Both the position numbers and the translations under genes were made by a program. Under the pieces are notes generated by a model. It was given only the letters and a program-made list of their open reading frames with translations. It was not told the DNA's origin and searched no databases. Below, piece by piece: positions 34,978 through 45,853 of a stretch of DNA of 64,000 nt (position 1 is the stretch's first letter; every line of letters begins with the position of its first letter). This stretch comes from Frateuria soli (GTDB taxonomy: Bacteria > Pseudomonadota > Gammaproteobacteria > Xanthomonadales > Rhodanobacteraceae): assembly GCF_021117385.1 (NCBI RefSeq), contig NZ_CP088252.1, positions 1,798,001 to 1,862,000 on the forward strand. Reading direction: 5' to 3'.

Positions 34978-36616
34978 AGATCAACCCCTGCAGCTTCTCG
35001 CCTATGGCTTGCTCCAAGTCTCGCGATTCAGCAAAGAGATCTTGCAGCCTTTGGCTATAGCCATTGACTCTCTCGGTAAATTGCTCCGGCGTGATGTCCA
35101 CGTACTCAATCTTTACGTCGAAATACTGCCCCGCGCTCAGCGAATAATTCTTCCCCGCAATCTCCTCATACCCCACCACCACCGAAAAATCCTCCACCGC
35201 CTCGCGGGCGTTGAAGGTCTCCACGATCCGCTGTTCCTCGGCATGGCTGAGCAGGGTCTTCTGGTTCTTGCCCTCCTTCACCTTCTCGCCGAGCGCGGAG
35301 GCGTCGATCAGCACCACCTGCTCGCGCTGGCTAGCGTCCAGGAACAGGATCGACACGTTGGTGCCGGTGGTGGCGAAGATGTTGCTGGGCATGGACACCA
35401 CGCCGGCGATCAGCTTCTCGTCCACCAGCTTCTGGCGGATCTTCAGCTCGATTCCGTTCGCCGCCGTGATAAAGCCGGTCGGCACCACAATGGCCGCTTT
35501 GCCGCCGGGCTTGAGGCTGGCGATGATGTGCTGGATGAACAGGAGGTAGATCGCCATCTTGTCCTTCGCCTTGTTTGGCACCTTGGGGATGCCGGCGAAG
35601 AACCGTGCCGCGTTGGCGTCGGTGTCCAGGTCGTCGCGGAAGTCGGAGAAGTCCATCTTGAACGGCGGATTGGACACGATGTAGTCGAACTGGCGCAGCC
35701 GGCTGGGCGAGACCGGGTCGCGGTGCACCGGATGCAGGATGGTGTTGCCCTGGGTGATGTGCGGGATGGAGTGCACCAGCTTGTTGAGCACGAGGTTCAG
35801 ACGTAACAGGCTGGAGGATTTCTGTGAGATGTCCTGCGAAAAAATACTGCAATTCTGCTCACCGATCGCATGGGCCAGAGCCATCAGCAAGGTGCCGGAG
35901 CCAGAGGCCGGGTCGTAGCAGGTGACGTCCTTCACCCTGCCCCGCTGGTCCGGCGGCACCAGGATGTCGGCCATGATGGTCGCCACCGCGTGGGGTGTGT
36001 AGTACTCGGCGTATTTACCGCCATTGTCCTTGTTGTAGTCCTTGATCAGGTACTCGAACAGGGCCGCATAGAAGTCGTACTTTTGCTCGAACAGGTGCTC
36101 GAAGCTAACGCCGACCAGCTTGTTGAACATCGCGCGCACAAAACCGTCACGCTTTTCATCGCCTCCCCGGACGTTTCTCTCGATCAGGCGTTCAAATAGA
36201 GGCTCCGTCTCGTTCCCCTCTGTATGCACCGCGAAGATGTCGTTGTTTGCCACGGCGATGGCGATCAGCGTGTCATCGAACAGCTTGGCGAAGCCGTGCT
36301 CACTCTGGCGGTTGAACAGGCTGGGGAGGAGTTGTGCTGCCGTGAGTCGCGGCACGTCTGCATCCAGCTGCAGACCAAGCATGTCGCGCTCGGCGGCGGG
36401 CATGGCTTGCCAGGCGGCGATCCAGTCGCTGGCGCTAGCCAGCCTAGGTTCAAGCCGCTTCATCTCATAGGCGAACTTGTCGCTAAGCAGCTTGTAGAGA
36501 AAGGTCTGCACGATGATCTTGTATTCGTTGCCGTCGTTGCCCAGGCCGTTCTGGGCACACACGGCCTTGAGGCCGTCGATCAGGTCGCGGGTCTGTTGCT
36601 GGTAGCTGGAGGTCAT
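34970..36616 (-). CDS. hsdM: type I restriction-modification DNA methyltransferase HsdM
   Basis: The 548-residue enzyme transfers a methyl group from SAM to adenine N6 and, with HsdS, protects host DNA. An N-terminal helical HsdM_N domain precedes the methylase core with the SAM motif CYDPASGSG (residues 233-241) and the catalytic SNPPF (315-319). The KYAEYYTPHAVATIMADILVPP segment (201-222) is the usual approach to motif I. The C-terminus carries the helical region that contacts HsdS. Start ATG 36616 with GGAGG upstream. It lies 35 bases after the ParE-type toxin gene, and all these genes run in one direction. Confidence 0.97.
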   Translation of the reverse strand: MTSSYQQQTRDLIDGLKAVCAQNGLGNDGNEYKIIVQTFLYKLLSDKFAYEMKRLEPRLASASDWIAAWQAMPAAERDMLGLQLDADVPRLTAAQLLPSLFNRQSEHGFAKLFDDTLIAIAVANNDIFAVHTEGNETEPLFERLIERNVRGGDEKRDGFVRAMFNKLVGVSFEHLFEQKYDFYAALFEYLIKDYNKDNGGKYAEYYTPHAVATIMADILVPPDQRGRVKDVTCYDPASGSGTLLMALAHAIGEQNCSIFSQDISQKSSSLLRLNLVLNKLVHSIPHITQGNTILHPVHRDPVSPSRLRQFDYIVSNPPFKMDFSDFRDDLDTDANAARFFAGIPKVPNKAKDKMAIYLLFIQHIIASLKPGGKAAIVVPTGFITAANGIELKIRQKLVDEKLIAGVVSMPSNIFATTGTNVSILFLDASQREQVVLIDASALGEKVKEGKNQKTLLSHAEEQRIVETFNAREAVEDFSVVVGYEEIAGKNYSLSAGQYFDVKIEYVDITPEQFTERVNGYSQRLQDLFAESRDLEQAIGEKLQGLICG

Positions 36617-36650
36617 GTCTTTCTGTGTGGTGATGGGCGGGTGCTGCCGC

Positions 36651-36950
36651 TCAGTGGTAGTCGTCTTCGCGCTGGTGGCGCACGGCGAGGATGGTGACGA
36701 TGGTGCTGTCGGTGATCTCGAACAGGGCGACGTAGCCGGCCCCGCCGAAGGGGATGAGCAGTTCGCGCAAAAAGGGGTTGGCCGGGTCGGCCTTACGGGC
36801 GGAGAACGGAAAGCGGCTCAGCAGACCCCAGCCCTTGTCGAGCGCATCGAGGGCTGCCTCGGCGGCCGGTATGTCCTGGTCGGCGAGAAACCGGTAGAGC
36901 CTTTCGATATCCCGCAGCGCGGCCTCGGCAAACCGGAGCTGGTGGCTCAC
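36651..36950 (-). CDS. RelE/ParE-family toxin
   Basis: The 99-residue protein is a ParE/RelE-fold toxin: QLRFAEAALRDIERLYRFLADQDIPAAEAALDALDKGWGLLSRFPFSARKAD, the conserved RELLIPFGGAGYVALFEI strand pair, and the C-terminal VTILAVRHQREDDYH. Members attack DNA gyrase (ParE) or ribosome-bound mRNA (RelE); the RHQREDDY ending favours ParE. GTG 36950 overlaps the stop of the upstream antitoxin gene (GTGA). It lies between hsdR and hsdM, so loss of the island would leave toxin without antitoxin. The target is inferred. Confidence 0.9.
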   Translation of the reverse strand: MSHQLRFAEAALRDIERLYRFLADQDIPAAEAALDALDKGWGLLSRFPFSARKADPANPFLRELLIPFGGAGYVALFEITDSTIVTILAVRHQREDDYH

Positions 36951-37219
36951 GAGCGCTTCTTCGCCTTGGCGTCTTTCAGCATGTTGCGTAACGAGCCCAT
37001 GACCTCGTCGACGGTGTAGTACACGCCGGTGCGCGCGGCCTCTTCCCGCGCCGCCAGGCCGCGGGCGATGAACTCGGCCTGGCTCCGGCGCCGGTTCACC
37101 TCGTCGCGCACCGATTGCTCCATGAAGCTGGACAGGCTCTCGCCCTCGCGGAGCACGGCTTCGGCGGCTTCGCGCAACGCCGGGTCAACGCGCAGGGAGG
37201 GCATGTTGGCGGTTTTCAT
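36947..37219 (-). CDS. antitoxin of the ParE pair (YlcI/YnfO-like ribbon-helix-helix)
   Basis: The 90-residue protein has an N-terminal ribbon-helix-helix-like part (MPSLRVDPALREAAEAVLREGESLSSFMEQSVRDEVNRRRSQAEFIARGLAAREEA). A C-terminal tail follows (ARTGVYYTVDEVMGSLRNMLKDAKAKKRS) of the kind that wraps ParE-type toxins. ATG 37219 is preferred over the upstream frame to 37249. It overlaps the toxin start by four bases. It should repress its own promoter, which would lie in the 75-base gap after hsdR. Confidence 0.88.
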   Translation of the reverse strand: MKTANMPSLRVDPALREAAEAVLREGESLSSFMEQSVRDEVNRRRSQAEFIARGLAAREEAARTGVYYTVDEVMGSLRNMLKDAKAKKRS

Positions 37220-37294
37220 GGGCAGAATCCTCGTGCGTCGCATTTGCAATGCACGTTAGCATGCGCCGGTCGATGCGGCCAGTTCCAGATCGGC

Positions 37295-40200
37295 TCAGCG
37301 GAACGGCAGTCGTCCCTGCGATTCGTTGAGGTATTCGCTGGCCAGCAGCCGGTGGATCAGGCGGCAGGTGTCGGCGTCCGGACCGGGCGGCTGGGCCTCC
37401 CGGAACGAGCGCACGATGATCGGCATGAGCTGCTTTTCGAAATAGTCCGGCGTGCCGAGCAGCTCGCGGTTGGCGAGCACGGCACGGTCGGCGGCCTGCT
37501 TGGCGGCATGGAGGGCGGCGTGCAGCCGGGTCTGGCTGGTACCCAGGCGGGGCATGTCCAGCAGGCGCTTGTGCACGCGCATCAGCTTGGCGTCGCCGCC
37601 GTAACGTGCCGCCAGGTTGGCATTGGCCTGGTTGAGCTCGCGGGCGTGCCGCTCGATGCTGCGGAGCGTCTCGATGTTGGCCTGCATCTCCTGCTGGCTC
37701 ACTTCGCTGAGCTTTTTGGCCTTGAACAGGCGCTCGAGCTCGTCCTTGAGACTGATCCAGGCCGGGTCTTGCGGATCGTCCGTGGCCGCGAGCGTCTCGC
37801 GGGTGCGACGCAGGATGTCCTTGAGTTCGTCGGCCAGCTTGAGCTCGGCCTCGCCGACCTTCTCGAACCTGAAGACGACATCCTCCAGCGCCTGGTTGAG
37901 CAGGCCGGCAGTGTCCTGTGCGTGCTCCAGCTGGTGCTTGAGGTTCAGTGCCGCGAGCGCGTGCTGTGCCTCGACGTGCAGTTGGCGCAGCTTGTGGAAG
38001 TCGAGCAGGCCGGCAAGCTGGTCATGACCACCCAGGCGGATCAGGTTGTACAGCTCGCGCGCCAGCGCAAGCGCCCGGACGATGGCCCGCAGTTGCTCCC
38101 GATCCTGGATCTGGCCCACCTGCTCGGAGAACAGCTCGGCGTCGTCCAGCGAAAAGGCGAACAGCGCCTCGCGGATCGCCTCGACGTCCGCGCGAATCTC
38201 CGCCTCGGTCTTGAACAAGTTGCTGTAGTGCGTGATCTCGTCGCCCAGTTCGGCGGTGAGCTCGTCGTAGTAGTCCCGGTTGGCCTGGTCGAACTCGCGC
38301 TGGATGTCGGCAAAGTCGACCACGTAGCCGTAGCGGAAACCTCGGTAGCGGCGGTTGACCCGGGTGAGCGCCTGCAACAGGTTGTGGTTGCGGATGACCC
38401 GGCCGAAGTAGAGCTTCTTGAGCCGGGGGGCGTCGAAGCCGGTCAGCAGCATGTTGTAGACGAACAGCAGGTCGATACGGCCCTTCTTGTAGGCCTTGAC
38501 CTGGTCCTCGCGCCACTGCTTGTCACCCTCATCGTGCAGGATCAGTGAGGCACTGAGCGGCGTGCCCGCGTAGGCCGCGGCATCGTCGGCGACGCGGCGC
38601 GGGCGGTAGTCGGCATCATTGGCGGGCTCGGCGACGGTGACCGGCGCACGATGAGCCATGAGCCGTTCGAACTGCCCATGCAGCTCGCGCGCCTGCTCGG
38701 CACTGTCGCAGATCACCATGCCGCCGATGCTGTCGTCGCCAAAGGCGATGCGGGAGCGCTCGAAGTCGCCCAGGATGTAATCGAGCATGGCGCCGACGAA
38801 ACGCGGGTGGGCGTAGAGCGCCTTGCGGTCGATGCCGCCCTGTTGCACCTCGATATCGGCCAGGGCCTGTTGCAGCTGCATCCTGTAGCGGGTGGCGATC
38901 TCCTCGCGGATCAGGCGCAGCGTGTAGCCGTCAGCAATGGAGGCGTTGTAGTAGTACTTGTGGATGTAGTCGCCGAACAGCGTCTTCGACTGCAGCTGCT
39001 CGCCGATCAGCGGGGTGCCGGTTAGGCCGATCTTGATCGCGATGCGGTCGGACTGCTCCAGGTTGGCGAGGAAGCTGCCCCGGGGGTTGTAGCTGCGGTG
39101 CACCTCGTCGAGGAAGTACACGCGTTGCACGGCGAGGTTGTAGTCGCTTTCGGCGGCAACGTCCGGGTCGTCCTTGAACTTCTGGATGTTGACCACGGTG
39201 ATTTCGGCGGCGCCACGGTCGTTGCGGGCAGCGCCGCTCCGTTTGATGTCGCGCGCGAAAGCGTCACGGCTGTCGATCACGTGCACGGTGAGACCGCGCA
39301 GCCGGAACTCGTCGCGGGCCTGCCTGAGCAGGTCGAGGCGGTCGACGATGAAGTAGAAGCGCGGCACCTGCCCGCGCCGCTGGAACCAGTCGGTGAGGAA
39401 GCGGACGTTGTAATAGGCCAGCGCGGTTTTGCCGCTGCCCTGGGTGTGCCAGATGATGCCTTTCCGCACGCCAGCCGCCAGGCGATCACGGATGGCCAGC
39501 GTGGCGAACAGCTGCGGGTAACGCATGACGTGCTTCTGGACGCCCTCTTCCTCATCCAGCCACGCAAAAGCGTATTGCAGGAGGAAGGCCAGACGTTGCC
39601 GGCTGAAAAGTGAGGTGAGCAGCCGGTGGGTCGGCGTGTCGGGCGCCTTGTTCCGCTCGAATTCCGGTGTGCCCTTGATGCTGGCCAGGTTGGTATCGGT
39701 GAGGACGGCGTCCTCGTTTCCTTCGGACAGCACCCCAAGGGCACCCGCCAGTTCGGACTGGCGCTCCTCGCGGAAGTAGTTGAAGTGCGCCTCGCCGTAG
39801 GTGGAGGCGGCATAGAACGCGCCCTGCACCGGGTCGATCGCCGCCTCGTCGTACTCCATGTTGTTGGAGAACACCTGCAACTGGATCAGGTTGAAGAAGT
39901 GCCGGAACTTGCGATTCGCATGACGTCGGTCCATGCGACGGCGCTCTTCGAGCACTCCGCCGGGATTCATGCGCTTCTTTACCTCGATGATCGCCAACGG
40001 CAAGCCGTTGACCAGCAGCGTGATGTCCGGCCGGAAGCTGTCTTCGCCGTTCTCGAAGGGCAGCTCGGTGACGGCGTGGTAACTGTTGTTACCCGCGTTC
40101 TCGAAGTCGATCAGGCGCAGGCCAGCGCGCGCCACCAGGCGCTTGTGGAACGCTTTGCCAAGGTCCTCGTGCTGCAGGTCGAGCCGGATCTCGTCGAGCA

Positions 40201-40393
40201 GCGGCGGAATGTCCTCGCGCCGCAGGTCGGGGTTGATCCGCAGGAGCGCGGCCTCGAAGAGCTCGGGGAAGATGTTGGTGCGCGGGTCCCAGTGCGCCTG
40301 TTTCAGGGACAGATAGTCGTAGCCGAGTCGGGCGAGATGGAGCAAGGCGGGTATCTTGACCCGGGAGTCCTCGTTGAACTTGCCTGCACTCAT
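37295..40393 (-). CDS. hsdR: type I restriction enzyme HsdR subunit
   Basis: The 1032-residue motor-nuclease subunit cuts unmodified DNA after ATP-driven translocation. The N-terminal PD-(D/E)XK nuclease shows RPDITLLVNGLPLAIIEVKK (D123, E137, K139). The SF2 helicase core has Walker A HTQGSGKT (316-323), DEVH (429-432) and GLTGTP (456-461), followed by the second RecA lobe (LLFVYNMLLTGFDAPRLKKLYF) and a long C-terminal helical region. The length is typical and no frame damage is seen. It is flanked by one toxin-antitoxin pair on each side on the same strand. Confidence 0.97.
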   Translation of the reverse strand: MSAGKFNEDSRVKIPALLHLARLGYDYLSLKQAHWDPRTNIFPELFEAALLRINPDLRREDIPPLLDEIRLDLQHEDLGKAFHKRLVARAGLRLIDFENAGNNSYHAVTELPFENGEDSFRPDITLLVNGLPLAIIEVKKRMNPGGVLEERRRMDRRHANRKFRHFFNLIQLQVFSNNMEYDEAAIDPVQGAFYAASTYGEAHFNYFREERQSELAGALGVLSEGNEDAVLTDTNLASIKGTPEFERNKAPDTPTHRLLTSLFSRQRLAFLLQYAFAWLDEEEGVQKHVMRYPQLFATLAIRDRLAAGVRKGIIWHTQGSGKTALAYYNVRFLTDWFQRRGQVPRFYFIVDRLDLLRQARDEFRLRGLTVHVIDSRDAFARDIKRSGAARNDRGAAEITVVNIQKFKDDPDVAAESDYNLAVQRVYFLDEVHRSYNPRGSFLANLEQSDRIAIKIGLTGTPLIGEQLQSKTLFGDYIHKYYYNASIADGYTLRLIREEIATRYRMQLQQALADIEVQQGGIDRKALYAHPRFVGAMLDYILGDFERSRIAFGDDSIGGMVICDSAEQARELHGQFERLMAHRAPVTVAEPANDADYRPRRVADDAAAYAGTPLSASLILHDEGDKQWREDQVKAYKKGRIDLLFVYNMLLTGFDAPRLKKLYFGRVIRNHNLLQALTRVNRRYRGFRYGYVVDFADIQREFDQANRDYYDELTAELGDEITHYSNLFKTEAEIRADVEAIREALFAFSLDDAELFSEQVGQIQDREQLRAIVRALALARELYNLIRLGGHDQLAGLLDFHKLRQLHVEAQHALAALNLKHQLEHAQDTAGLLNQALEDVVFRFEKVGEAELKLADELKDILRRTRETLAATDDPQDPAWISLKDELERLFKAKKLSEVSQQEMQANIETLRSIERHARELNQANANLAARYGGDAKLMRVHKRLLDMPRLGTSQTRLHAALHAAKQAADRAVLANRELLGTPDYFEKQLMPIIVRSFREAQPPGPDADTCRLIHRLLASEYLNESQGRLPFR

Positions 40394-40475
40394 CTAACGC
40401 CCCTGTTAGCCGCGGTCTTCCTGCAGATCGCTTTGTCGTAAGCGGCGTGATTTGCCTGTCACGACAGAGATGACC

Positions 40476-40760
40476 TTACACGCGTTTCTTCGCCGCAAGA
40501 TAGGTCAACCCCTTCTCCCGTTTCCCTACGGCCACCACGGTCACCACCAGCACCTTGTCGTGCACCTGGTACACCAGCCGGTAGCCAGAGGCGCGCAGCT
40601 TGATCTTGAAGCAGTCGGGCATGCCATGCAGCCGGGCGGCGGGCACGTGGGGATGCTCCAGCCGCTCGGCCAGCTTTTTCTTCAGTTGCGCGCGGATGTC
40701 GGGCGAAAGCTTGCGCCATTCCTTGAGCGCGGACTCGACGAACTCCAGGCTATAGGTCAT
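40476..40760 (-). CDS. relE: RelE-family toxin
   Basis: The 94-residue protein matches RelE: MTYSLEFVESALKEWRKLSPDIRAQLKKKLAERLEHPHVPAARLHGMPDCFKIKLRASGYRLVYQVHDKVLVVTVVAVGKREKGLTYLAAKKRV. The segment CFKIKLRASGYRLVY and the basic GKREKGLTY tail correspond to the mRNA-cleaving site of RelE (conserved Lys/Arg and terminal Tyr). It cleaves mRNA on the ribosome in known members. It overlaps the antitoxin gene by 11 bases and precedes hsdR by 82 bases. Confidence 0.92.
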   Translation of the reverse strand: MTYSLEFVESALKEWRKLSPDIRAQLKKKLAERLEHPHVPAARLHGMPDCFKIKLRASGYRLVYQVHDKVLVVTVVAVGKREKGLTYLAAKKRV

Positions 40761-40995
40761 CGAGCTTGACCTTGACCCGGCGCTCGCCCTTGCGCTGGCG
40801 CACCAGCTCGGCGAGCTCCAGGTCTTCCAGACGATCGAGCAGACGCTTGTAGGTTTCCGCGGGCACCAGGTAGGCGCTGGGCTTGTTGTGCACCAGCACG
40901 GCGACCGACTCGCCGTCGGCCGCCTCGATCACGGCGCTGGGGTTGCGCTTGAGCTCGGTGATGCTGATGCTGGCGCCGGCCAGGATGGCTTCCAT
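40750..40995 (-). CDS. Phd/YefM (StbD)-type antitoxin of the RelE pair
   Basis: The 81-residue protein has the Phd/YefM N-terminal DNA-binding fold (ASISITELKRNPSAVIEAADGESVAVLVHNKPSAYLVPAETYKRLLDRLEDLELAELVRQRKG) and a basic toxin-binding tail. ATG 40995 lies inside a perfect inverted repeat (40992-41025) that also contains the GGAG ribosome binding site. Autorepression by the toxin-antitoxin complex at this palindrome is expected. An in-frame extension to 41028 exists but would read through the palindrome. Confidence 0.92.
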   Translation of the reverse strand: MEAILAGASISITELKRNPSAVIEAADGESVAVLVHNKPSAYLVPAETYKRLLDRLEDLELAELVRQRKGERRVKVKLDDL

Positions 40996-41025
40996 ATTCG
41001 TCTCCAAATTCGGAGACGAATATGG
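40992..41025 (-). promoter_or_regulatory. 14-bp perfect inverted repeat overlapping the antitoxin start
   Basis: CCATATTCGTCTCC (40992-41005), spacer AAATTC, GGAGACGAATATGG (41012-41025). One arm holds the start codon and the Shine-Dalgarno GGAG. It can be a DNA operator for the RelE-antitoxin complex or, in RNA, a hairpin that hides the ribosome binding site. Confidence 0.85.
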
Positions 41026-41088
41026 CACGCAGGCGGATGCGCTTCAAGTGGCGGCCGGGGCACGCTGCTGCCGCGCGGGAACCTGGGC

Positions 41089-42759
41089 TTAGATCATCGG
41101 CAGGTTCAAGCCCTGCTCGTTGGCGCACTCGATGGCGATGTCGTAGCCGGCATCCGCATGGCGCATCACGCCACTGGCAGGGTCGTTCCAAAGCACGCGG
41201 GCGATGCGCTTGTCTGCCGCCTCACTCCCATCGCACACGATCACTACGCCGGCATGCTGGCTGTAGCCCATGCCCACGCCGCCGCCATGGTGCAGCGACA
41301 CCCAGGTCGCGCCACCGGCGGTATTGAGCATCGCATTGAGCAACGGCCAATCCGACACCGCATCACTCCCATCCTTCATCGCCTCGGTCTCCCGATTCGG
41401 ACTGGCCACCGACCCCGAATCCAGATGATCCCGCCCAATAACAACAGGCGCCTTCAACTCCCCCTTCCGCACCATCTCATTGAACGCCAACCCCAGCTTG
41501 TCTCGCTGCCCCAGCCCCACCCAGCAGATCCGCGCCGGCAACCCCTGGAAGCTGATCCGCTCCTTCGCCATGTCCAGCCAGTTGTGCAGGTGCTTGTCGT
41601 CCGGAATCAGCTCCTTGACCTTCTGGTCGGTCTTGTAGATGTCCTCCGGATCCCCCGATAGCGCGACCCAGCGGAACGGCCCGACACCCCGGCAGAACAA
41701 CGGCCGCACGAAGGCCGGCACGAACCCCGGAAAGGCAAAGGCGTTCTCGCAGCCCTCATCCTTGGCCATCTGGCGGATGTTGTTGCCGTAGTCGAAGGTG
41801 GGGATGCCCTTGGCGTGGAAGGCGAGCATGGCTTCCACGTGCACCTTCATCGAGCGCTTGGCGGCGTCGCGGGTGCCGTTGGGGTCGCTCTTGCGGCGCT
41901 CGAACCACTGTTCCACCGTCCAGCCGAGCGGCAGGTAGCCGTTGACCGGGTCGTGCGCGCTGGTCTGGTCGGTGACGGCGTCGGGACGCACGCCGCGGCG
42001 CACCAGCTCAGGTAAAACTTCGGCCGCGTTGCCCAGCAGCGCGATGGATTTGGCTTCGCCGGCTTTCGTGTACTTCTGGATGCGCGCCAGCGCGTCGTCC
42101 AGGTCGGTGGCCTGCTCGTCGACGTAGCGGGTCTTCAGGCGGAAGTCGATGCGGCTCTGCTGGCATTCGATGGTGAGCGAGCAGGCGCCGGCCAGGCTCG
42201 CGGCCAGCGGCTGCGCGCCGCCCATGCCGCCCAGGCCCGCGGTGAGAATCCACTTGCCCTTGAGGCTGCCGTGGTAGTGCTGGCGGCCCATCTCCACGAA
42301 GGTTTCGTAGGTGCCCTGCACGATTCCCTGCGAGCCGATGTAGATCCAGCTGCCGGCCGTCATCTGGCCGTACATCATCAGGCCCTTCTTATCCAACTCG
42401 TTGAAGTGCTCCCAGGTGGCCCAGGCCGGCACCAGGTTGGAGTTGGCGATGAGCACGCGCGGGGCGTCCGGGTGAGTCGGGAAGACGCCGACCGGCTTGC
42501 CGGACTGCACCAGCAGGGTTTCGTCGTCGTTGAGCTCGCGCAGGCTGCGTAGGATGGCGTCGAAGCATTCCCAGTTGCGCGCGGCGCGGCCGATGCCGCC
42601 GTAGACCACCAGTTCGGCCGGGTTCTCCGCCACCTCGGGGTCGAGGTTGTTCTGGATCATCCGGTAGGGCGCCTCGGTGAGCCAGCTCTTGCAGGTGAGC
42701 GTGCTGCCGCGCGGGGCGCGGATCACGCGGGTGGTGTCGATGCGGGTGGGGGCGTTCAT
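41089..42759 (-). CDS. hutU: urocanate hydratase
   Basis: The 556-residue cytoplasmic enzyme converts urocanate to imidazolonepropionate, the second step of histidine breakdown, using tightly bound NAD. The sequence matches HutU throughout: [81 protein letters not shown] (NAD-binding glycines), [23 protein letters not shown] and [29 protein letters not shown]. The length is standard. No other hut gene lies next to it, so the pathway genes must be elsewhere or the operon has been split. It is just outside the defence island. Confidence 0.98.
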   Translation of the reverse strand: MNAPTRIDTTRVIRAPRGSTLTCKSWLTEAPYRMIQNNLDPEVAENPAELVVYGGIGRAARNWECFDAILRSLRELNDDETLLVQSGKPVGVFPTHPDAPRVLIANSNLVPAWATWEHFNELDKKGLMMYGQMTAGSWIYIGSQGIVQGTYETFVEMGRQHYHGSLKGKWILTAGLGGMGGAQPLAASLAGACSLTIECQQSRIDFRLKTRYVDEQATDLDDALARIQKYTKAGEAKSIALLGNAAEVLPELVRRGVRPDAVTDQTSAHDPVNGYLPLGWTVEQWFERRKSDPNGTRDAAKRSMKVHVEAMLAFHAKGIPTFDYGNNIRQMAKDEGCENAFAFPGFVPAFVRPLFCRGVGPFRWVALSGDPEDIYKTDQKVKELIPDDKHLHNWLDMAKERISFQGLPARICWVGLGQRDKLGLAFNEMVRKGELKAPVVIGRDHLDSGSVASPNRETEAMKDGSDAVSDWPLLNAMLNTAGGATWVSLHHGGGVGMGYSQHAGVVIVCDGSEAADKRIARVLWNDPASGVMRHADAGYDIAIECANEQGLNLPMI

Positions 42760-42907
42760 GGCCGGCTCTCCTTGAGGGCAGATGCCGAGTATAGCCAGCG
42801 GGCCTGCGGGGGCTTTCCGGGGGTGACGGGCGGCACGGGGTGGCCGACGGACGCGGCGCTAGACTCGGCCGGCAAGCCGTCGATCCTTCGCTGACAGGGA
42901 GACACGC

Positions 42908-44230
42908 ATGTCGCTTCGCTCCGTTTTGCCCTGGTGCGCGCTGATGGCGCTGACGCCCGCCGTGGCGGGGGCCGCCGCGCCGGCCATCGAGCCGGCCCTC
43001 GCCGGCCGCTACTTCAGGGAAGCCTCGCAGTTGTGCCACGCCGATGGTGGCCGCCTGTGGGGCAAGTCGCTGTGCGGACCGATCCTGCTGGTGGAGCCGG
43101 GCTCGCGCCGGGTGGTCGCCAACCAGCCGGATGGCGAAGGCCGACTGCGTGCCGCCGGCGGCGTGTACGTGGGCAAGCTGCCGGCGGACCAGGCGATCGC
43201 CAACACCGCCGTGGACTGGGCGGGCGTGCACTGGACCGAGATGCTCTGGCCGCTGAAGGAGGACGCGGCGCAGCGCCACACGATCATGGCGCACGAGGCC
43301 TTCCACCGCGTGCAGGACGAGCTCGGGCTGGCCGCGCGCGAGAGCGACAACGCGCACCTCGATTCGCTGGATGGTCGCTACACCCTGCAGTTGGAATGGC
43401 GGGCGCTGGATGCGGCGCTCGCGGCCACGACCGATGTCGCGCGCCGCGCGCACGCCGCCGATGCGCTGGCCTTCCGCGCCGCGCGCTACCGGCGCTTTCC
43501 GGGCGCGGAAAAGGCCGAGACCGCGGTCGAGCGCAACGAGGGGTTGGCCGAGTACACCGGCGTGATGGTGGGCAACCGCACGCCAGCCGCGCAGGTGGCG
43601 ATGGCACGGTGGGACCTGGCCTGGCACCCGAAGAACGACACCAGTTTCGTGCGCTCGTTCGCCTACGCGACCGGACCGGCGTACGGCATCCTGCTGGACC
43701 GCTACCGGCGCGGCTGGCGCAAGGCGATCGTGTCGGGCGGCTCGCCGGCGCGCATGCTGGCTGGAACGTTGAAGGTCGACATGGCGTCCGCGCCGGATGT
43801 CGGGAAGTTGGCCGCGCGCTACGACGGCCCTGCCCTGCTGGCCGCCGAGCGCGCCCGGGCCGATGCGCGGGCCCGGCAGGCGGCGCTGTTCCGGGCGCAA
43901 CTGGTGACCGGGCCGGTGCTCAAGCTGCCGCTCGAGCACATGAAGGTGCAGTTCAATCCGAGCAACCTGATGCCGCTGGGGGATGCGGGGACGGTCTATC
44001 CGACCATGCACGTGATCGACGACTGGGGCTCGATCACCATCGACGGCGGCGCGTTGATGGCGCCGGACTGGAGGCTGCTGACCGTGCCCGCGCCTGCGCG
44101 GGGTGCGGAGGCGGGCGAGTTGCGGGGGAAGGGGTGGACGCTCGAGCTTGCGCCTGGGTGGCGGGTAGTGCCGGGTGGGCGGGCTGGGGATTGGGCGGTC
44201 GGGAGGGTGGTGCAGGGGTCGGGTCGATAG
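42908..44230 (+). CDS. putative secreted zinc metallopeptidase
   Basis: The 440-residue protein starts with a signal peptide (MSLRSVLPWCALMALTPAVAGAAA). An HExxH motif HEAFH (residues 129-133) is followed about 80 residues later by NEGLAEYTG (210-218), whose Glu could be the third zinc ligand in gluzincin fashion. A C-terminal beta-rich region follows (from about 340, QLVTGPVLKLPLEHMKVQFNPSNLMPL). I know similar uncharacterised proteins in related bacteria but no named family. Peptidase activity is inferred from the motif alone. It is convergent with fumC, and a REP pair lies between the two. Confidence 0.75.
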   Translation: MSLRSVLPWCALMALTPAVAGAAAPAIEPALAGRYFREASQLCHADGGRLWGKSLCGPILLVEPGSRRVVANQPDGEGRLRAAGGVYVGKLPADQAIANTAVDWAGVHWTEMLWPLKEDAAQRHTIMAHEAFHRVQDELGLAARESDNAHLDSLDGRYTLQLEWRALDAALAATTDVARRAHAADALAFRAARYRRFPGAEKAETAVERNEGLAEYTGVMVGNRTPAAQVAMARWDLAWHPKNDTSFVRSFAYATGPAYGILLDRYRRGWRKAIVSGGSPARMLAGTLKVDMASAPDVGKLAARYDGPALLAAERARADARARQAALFRAQLVTGPVLKLPLEHMKVQFNPSNLMPLGDAGTVYPTMHVIDDWGSITIDGGALMAPDWRLLTVPAPARGAEAGELRGKGWTLELAPGWRVVPGGRAGDWAVGRVVQGSGR

Positions 44231-44261
44231 TCGGGTCAGCAGACCCTTCCACGAGGCCCTT

Positions 44262-44336
44262 GCAGGAGCCCACTTGTGGGCGATGCCCCTCGGCTCCCAT
44301 CAAGCGCTAGAGCATCGCCCACAAGTGGGCTCCTAC
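44262..44336. repeat. REP pair (REPIN) between convergent genes
   Basis: Two inverted REP units (GCAGGAGCCCACTTGTGGGC... and its complement ending GTGGGCTCCTAC) face each other around a short centre. Each unit is itself a small hairpin. It separates the peptidase gene and fumC. Confidence 0.85.
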
Positions 44337-44385
44337 AACCAGCAGGTGGGCCCCCTTGCCGTACCCGCAGCCGCTTTTGGACGGC

Positions 44386-45768
<1,383 letters not shown>

Positions 45769-45853
45769 GGCGGGTTCCTTGTGCAAAGTCGAAAGGACTA
45801 TAGATGCGCCCGCGTCGGCCCGATGGCAATGACCTGGAGCAAGGTGCGCCTTC

